A stretch of 57,900 bases of DNA from Deltaproteobacteria bacterium (lineage in GTDB: Bacteria; Myxococcota_A; UBA9160; UBA4427): the NCBI GenBank assembly GCA_029261855.1, contig JAJDAN010000091.1, forward strand, positions 1-57,900, given 5' to 3'. The position numbers were made by a program, and so were the translations under genes. Shown here piece by piece: positions 54,934 through 57,900 of this stretch. How positions within the stretch are numbered: position 1 is the first letter of the stretch; each line of letters starts with the position of its first letter. The notes below the pieces were generated by a model. That model was not told the origin of the DNA, did not search any database, and worked only from the letters and a program-made list of their open reading frames with translations.

Positions 54934-55388
54934 GACGCACCCCCGAGGAGCCGGAGCGGCATCCTCCCGGAGGCGTAGGCCTCTTCGATCTGGGGGACCA
55001 TAAACTCGGCGACCGTCTTCCCGTCGGGGAGCATGATATGGGGCAGGAAGGCTTCGTCGAACGTCTCGGACTCGGAGGCGATCGCCTCGAACTTCGCCTT
55101 TATCTGGAGCAGTAGCGAGCGCCAGCGTCGGCGCTCCTCCTGCCGGATCGCTGGCTCGATCGCGGAGGCCTTCCGCCGGATCCCCGCGGGCGTAACGTGG
55201 AAGCTCTCCCGAGGCGGCAGGGTCACGCGGAAGCGGACCTGCCGGGACTGGAGCGTAAAGGCGACGACCGAGTCGGAACCGTCCCGACCGAAGAGGGTCT
55301 GCGAGGCTCCCTCCTTGTCCAGGACGCGCTCGATCTCGGCTTTCGTTCTCTCGACGGGGACGTCGGTCTTGGAAGCGTAGGGGCTCAA
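54930..55388 (-). CDS. Conserved phage protein of unknown function, 152 aa
   Basis: TTG start at 55388 in a TTGA overlap. The segments VPVERTKAEIERVLDKEGA, RQVRFRVTLPPRE, and EEAFLPHIMLPDGKTV-like with PQIEEAYASGRMPLRLL are shared by a widespread phage/prophage family found in recombination regions. The mechanism is not known. Confidence 0.78.
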   Translation of the reverse strand: MSPYASKTDVPVERTKAEIERVLDKEGASQTLFGRDGSDSVVAFTLQSRQVRFRVTLPPRESFHVTPAGIRRKASAIEPAIRQEERRRWRSLLLQIKAKFEAIASESETFDEAFLPHIMLPDGKTVAEFMVPQIEEAYASGRMPLRLLGGAS

Positions 55389-55672
55389 TTCTGGTTCCTC
55401 CGTAGCTGTTCGCCGATAAGGCGCTGGTCTGCGATTCTGACTCTTGCCCGTGCGTTCCGGAGATCGCGCTCGATCCTCGCCGCGTCCTTCCGGGCCGACG
55501 CTCGGATCCTGCGAAGGCAGGCGAGGCAGGTAACCCCCGAGAGGTCCGTATTCGTACTCCGGAGCCTTCCGGTAGGGACGAACCTACGACGGCACCAGGA
55601 GTAGGAGGCGAGGTCCTCCTTCCGGTGGCTCGCCCAGTGCTTCCAGGCGTGGACGACCTTCCCGAGCTTCAC
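55385..55672 (-). CDS. Small Cys/Arg-rich protein, 95 aa
   Basis: GTG 55672 overlaps the upstream TGA (GTGA). HAWKHWASHRKEDLASYSWC is followed by TCLACLRRI, giving one CxxC plus Cys/His residues, then a basic helical C terminus. It is probably a zinc- and nucleic-acid-binding protein; the family is not named. Confidence 0.66.
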   Translation of the reverse strand: MKLGKVVHAWKHWASHRKEDLASYSWCRRRFVPTGRLRSTNTDLSGVTCLACLRRIRASARKDAARIERDLRNARARVRIADQRLIGEQLRRNQN

Positions 55673-56019
55673 GACGAGGCCTCCCCGTCGACCCGCTTCG
55701 CGCTGTAGGTCGTGGTCTGCTCTCCGGAAACAGTAAAGACCGTCCGGTCTCCGTTGCGCTCGACCGCGATCTCCTGGGGCGAGCCCTGGGCGATCCCGTA
55801 GTCGAAGACGTTCGCGTCTTCTCGATCGGCGAACTCCTCGGCTACGCTCTGGAGCACGTTCTCTGGCATGCCGTCCGGCACGGCCCAGAAGTCGATCGGC
55901 TCCTCGCAGTCCGGGTCGTGACTGATCGCGTAAACCTTGAAGAGGACGCAACGGCAGACGCCCGCGTCCCGGCTGAATAGGAAATGCCCGCAGCGGTCGC
56001 ACCAGCTGGAGTCGCCCAT
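55669..56019 (-). CDS. Zinc-ribbon-start hypothetical protein, 116 aa
   Basis: WCDRCGHFLF and CRCVL give a zinc ribbon in the first 25 residues. The rest is alpha/beta (ENVLQSVAEEFADREDANVF) and ends in a small beta sheet. A one-base TAATG junction joins it to the upstream gene. The function is unknown. Confidence 0.7.
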   Translation of the reverse strand: MGDSSWCDRCGHFLFSRDAGVCRCVLFKVYAISHDPDCEEPIDFWAVPDGMPENVLQSVAEEFADREDANVFDYGIAQGSPQEIAVERNGDRTVFTVSGEQTTTYSAKRVDGEASS

Positions 56020-56264
56020 TAGAACCGCTCCTTCTGCGAGCAGTCCGCGAAGTGAGACCCGAGGAAGACCTGGTCGCCGAGCCTCGTAGAGAGGGCCTCG
56101 GACAGGATCGTCTCCTTTATCGTCCCGTCCTTCTTGCGGATCCAGACGAAGTAGACCGCGGCTCCGCAGCCCTTACAGTTCGCCTGGGAGTCGGCCGCGA
56201 GGTCGACGGGCCAGCCCCTACAAGCCGAGTTGTACTCGACCGGATTCTCTCTGGAGGACTTCAA
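56019..56264 (-). CDS. Small phage zinc protein (SHFADC type), 81 aa
   Basis: TTG start in a TTGA overlap. NCKGCGAAVYFVWIRKKDGT followed by GSHFADC is a familiar mini zinc fold (CxxC...H...C) found beside phage recombinases. It lies directly after the annealing protein gene and may assist it. Confidence 0.76.
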   Translation of the reverse strand: MKSSRENPVEYNSACRGWPVDLAADSQANCKGCGAAVYFVWIRKKDGTIKETILSEALSTRLGDQVFLGSHFADCSQKERF

Positions 56265-57736
56265 GACTTCACCTCCCGAGCTGCTTCGATCGTCGAGCGG
56301 AAGGTCCCGTCCGCGAAGGTCGTAAGGAGGATCCCGGCCTGGGTCTTCGTGAGCTTCCCGGAGAACTCCTCCGCGAAGAGGCCGACCGCGAGCAGGCGGA
56401 TATCGGCGGGGGAGAGGCTATGCGAGATCATCGCCTCTTTCATCTGCGCGAGCATCTCCGCGGGGATCGTCTCGGGCTCGGGCTCGACCGGCTCCGCGTC
56501 TACGACCTCGGGGGCCTTCGAGTCGAACGAGCCCTCGGCCTCGCGTCTCGAAGCCTCCGCCCCGACGCACTCTTCGTGCGCGATTCGGAGCTTCGTATTC
56601 CCGTCCCGGAAGTCTTGCTTCGGTCCGATCTCCTTACCGCAGATCTGGCACGGCCCCTTGACGGAGCGAGCCCTGCGGATCGGGTAGGAGGACCAGTCGA
56701 CGGTCTCTTTCGGCTTCGCGGGCTCGTCGCTCGGGAGCACCTCGCTCCCGTCCTTCGGGAACCAGTCCTCGCGCTCGGCGTCCCAGACGTAGGTCCGGCC
56801 GCTCGACGCCGGGGTCCACTCCTCGCCGTCCTTCGGGTCCTTCGGGGGGACGAGGCCGGTCCGCTTGTCCTCCTCGGCTTCCTCGTCCTGCCGGGCCTGC
56901 GATTCCTCGGGGACGTCGGTCGGCTCCAGGTCTTCCTCGCCGATCTCGGACTGGGTCTCCTTCGTCGCCATACCGACCGCATCCTGGGCGGCCGCCATCT
57001 CCTCGGCGGAGACGACCTCGGCCTCTCGGGGCTCGCTCGACCAGTCGGCCGAGTCGCCGGGCTCCATCGCAGGGACGCCCGCGTAGATGCCCGGGAGGAT
57101 GTTCCTTAGAGCGAAGTGCATCGCCTGGAAGCGGAGCTTCCTCCAGGGGTAGGTAAACCAGACCGACGACTTCCGATCGGAGTAGCCGGGCCAGAGCCGG
57201 GCGACCATCGCGTCGGCGACCGAGAATTCTCCGTGGACGACCCGGCCGCTCTTTAGCTCGACGCGGCAGACGGCCGTAAAACCCTCGGGGTACTGGTCCG
57301 TCGAGGTATAGCGGGGACGGCGATCCAGGCGCTCCCCGTTCTCGTCCTCGAACCACTCGTCGATCGAGAGGAAGTCGGGGTGCGCGAGCGCGTCCGCGAG
57401 CGGAGCGTCTCCGAAGATCGCGAGACCTCCCCCGTCCGTCCGGTACATGCTCTGTAGAGCGCGGACCGGATCGTAGCCGCGGGAGTGACCCGCCCAGACG
57501 ATTACCGCGATCGCCTCCGCGCTCTTGTGCTGGGGGAAGAGGTTCCCGCGATAGATCATCGTCGAGACCCTCCAGAGCTTGTCGAGGTCGAGGCCGAGCA
57601 TGCGGCCGGTCTCGGCGATCTCGACCTGGAGCCGGTTGTAGGGGATTACCTCCTTCTGCGGTTTCGTTTCGAGTTCCTCGGTACCGACCGGGGAGTCCGG
57701 TCCGGCGGGGTTCGTGTCCGTATTCTTGGGGTCCAT
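56261..57736 (-). CDS. RecT-like single-strand annealing protein with C-terminal zinc knuckle
   Basis: A 491-aa protein starting at ATG 57736 (AGGA eight bases upstream); the open frame beyond it belongs to the nuclease gene's antisense. The core, about residues 35-225, contains SAEAIAVIVWAGHSRGYDP, RTDGGGLAIFGDAPL and SVWFTYPWRKLRFQAMHFAL, fitting RecT-family annealases (W..YP..ML..A...). Residues 240-350 are an acidic linker. Cys363, Cys366, His387 and Cys390 form a zinc-like knuckle. With the nuclease 11 bases upstream it makes an Exo/Beta-type recombination pair. Confidence 0.82.
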   Translation of the reverse strand: MDPKNTDTNPAGPDSPVGTEELETKPQKEVIPYNRLQVEIAETGRMLGLDLDKLWRVSTMIYRGNLFPQHKSAEAIAVIVWAGHSRGYDPVRALQSMYRTDGGGLAIFGDAPLADALAHPDFLSIDEWFEDENGERLDRRPRYTSTDQYPEGFTAVCRVELKSGRVVHGEFSVADAMVARLWPGYSDRKSSVWFTYPWRKLRFQAMHFALRNILPGIYAGVPAMEPGDSADWSSEPREAEVVSAEEMAAAQDAVGMATKETQSEIGEEDLEPTDVPEESQARQDEEAEEDKRTGLVPPKDPKDGEEWTPASSGRTYVWDAEREDWFPKDGSEVLPSDEPAKPKETVDWSSYPIRRARSVKGPCQICGKEIGPKQDFRDGNTKLRIAHEECVGAEASRREAEGSFDSKAPEVVDAEPVEPEPETIPAEMLAQMKEAMISHSLSPADIRLLAVGLFAEEFSGKLTKTQAGILLTTFADGTFRSTIEAAREVKS

Positions 57737-57747
57737 TCTTGGGGGTC

Positions 57748-57900
57748 CTATTCGTGGTGAATGACAGTGACGGAAGTTCTCCGAGCCCTGCCGAAGGGGC
57801 AGATATCGAAGTGATCGCAGAAGCGCTCGGTACAGGCCCACTTCCCGGTCTGGGAGTTCGGGTCGATCGGGTAGAAGAGGCCCGTCTCGAAGATCCCCGA
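57748..57900 (-). CDS. C-terminal part of the RecB/Cas4-like nuclease (duplicate copy)
   Basis: This is the 3' end of the gene described at 1-846: bases 57760-57900 repeat 1-141, and 57748-57759 add the final three codons (His-His-Glu) and the TAG stop. It includes Cys258, Cys263 and Cys269 of the Fe-S site. It is not a second gene. Confidence 0.93.
   Translation of the reverse strand, partial: SGIFETGLFYPIDPNSQTGKWACTERFCDHFDICPFGRARRTSVTVIHHE
57760..57900. repeat. Direct terminal repeat, right copy
   Basis: Exact copy of 1-141; see the left copy. It should be trimmed once when the genome is circularised. Confidence 0.95.

Noticed and set aside
1-57900. tRNA genes
   Set aside because: I inspected the intergenic gaps for cloverleaf arms with a CCA-adjacent acceptor and found none. 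A covariance search was not possible.

Overview
The window is one complete, GC-rich tailed-phage genome with siphovirus-type morphology. Bases 1-141 recur exactly as 57760-57900, so the unique sequence is 57,759 bp. It is circular as assembled, which suggests a circular or terminally redundant molecule. Every supported gene lies on the minus strand, and genes are packed so tightly that about 40 junctions are four-base stop/start overlaps (ATGA, GTGA, TTGA). I see no tRNA, rRNA, CRISPR array, insertion sequence, integrase or recognisable phage repressor. Lipoprotein signals, a twin-arginine signal, a Cas4/RecB-like nuclease and a lambda/GTA-type tail tip fit a high-GC Gram-negative host. The host itself cannot be named from the sequence.

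In transcription order (right to left, through the circle junction): (1) recombination block, from 846 through the junction to 53978: a PD-(D/E)XK Fe-S nuclease, a RecT-like annealing protein, several small zinc-binding proteins and a RuvC-like resolvase. (2) 53.9-51.1 kb: zinc ribbon, winged-helix proteins (one resembling a replisome organiser) and small membrane proteins. (3) 50.48-51.12 kb: the only long non-coding stretch. It holds a perfect DnaA box in a tandem array plus phased 9-bp iterons, and is a probable replication origin or control region. (4) 50.5-42.2 kb: ParB-like protein, coiled-coil and zinc proteins, a Tat-signal protein and a secreted beta-helix protein. (5) 42.0-37.0 kb: DUF1643, ASCH, lipoprotein, RlaP-type nucleotidyltransferase, small zinc proteins and an MmcB-like nuclease-fold protein. 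(6) 36.9-27.9 kb: head genes: terS, terL, a portal-MuF fusion, a protease-scaffold, an HK97-type capsid and a putative decoration protein. (7) 27.7-4.7 kb: connectors, an alpha/beta-hydrolase-tail-terminator fusion, tail tube, a frameshifted tail chaperone pair, tape measure, a GTA/lambda-like tail tip with lectin-like domains, fibres, a lysis-like membrane/lipoprotein cluster and an acidic protein. (8) 4.5-0.9 kb: small early-type genes including a zincin.

Transcription units are delimited by hairpin terminators and by a recurring intergenic element. That element is a -35-like box (TTGAC/TAGAC), a 16-18 bp spacer and a TACCCT-like -10, with a 13-bp palindrome (TAGGGnnnCCCTA or TAAGGnnnCCTTA) over or just beyond the -10 in the best copies. 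The origin-region iterons (CTACCCTAC) contain the same half-site, suggesting one phage DNA-binding protein could link transcription and replication. Replication probably leans on host DnaA and host polymerase, because no phage polymerase, primase or helicase is visible. No classical endolysin is recognisable either.
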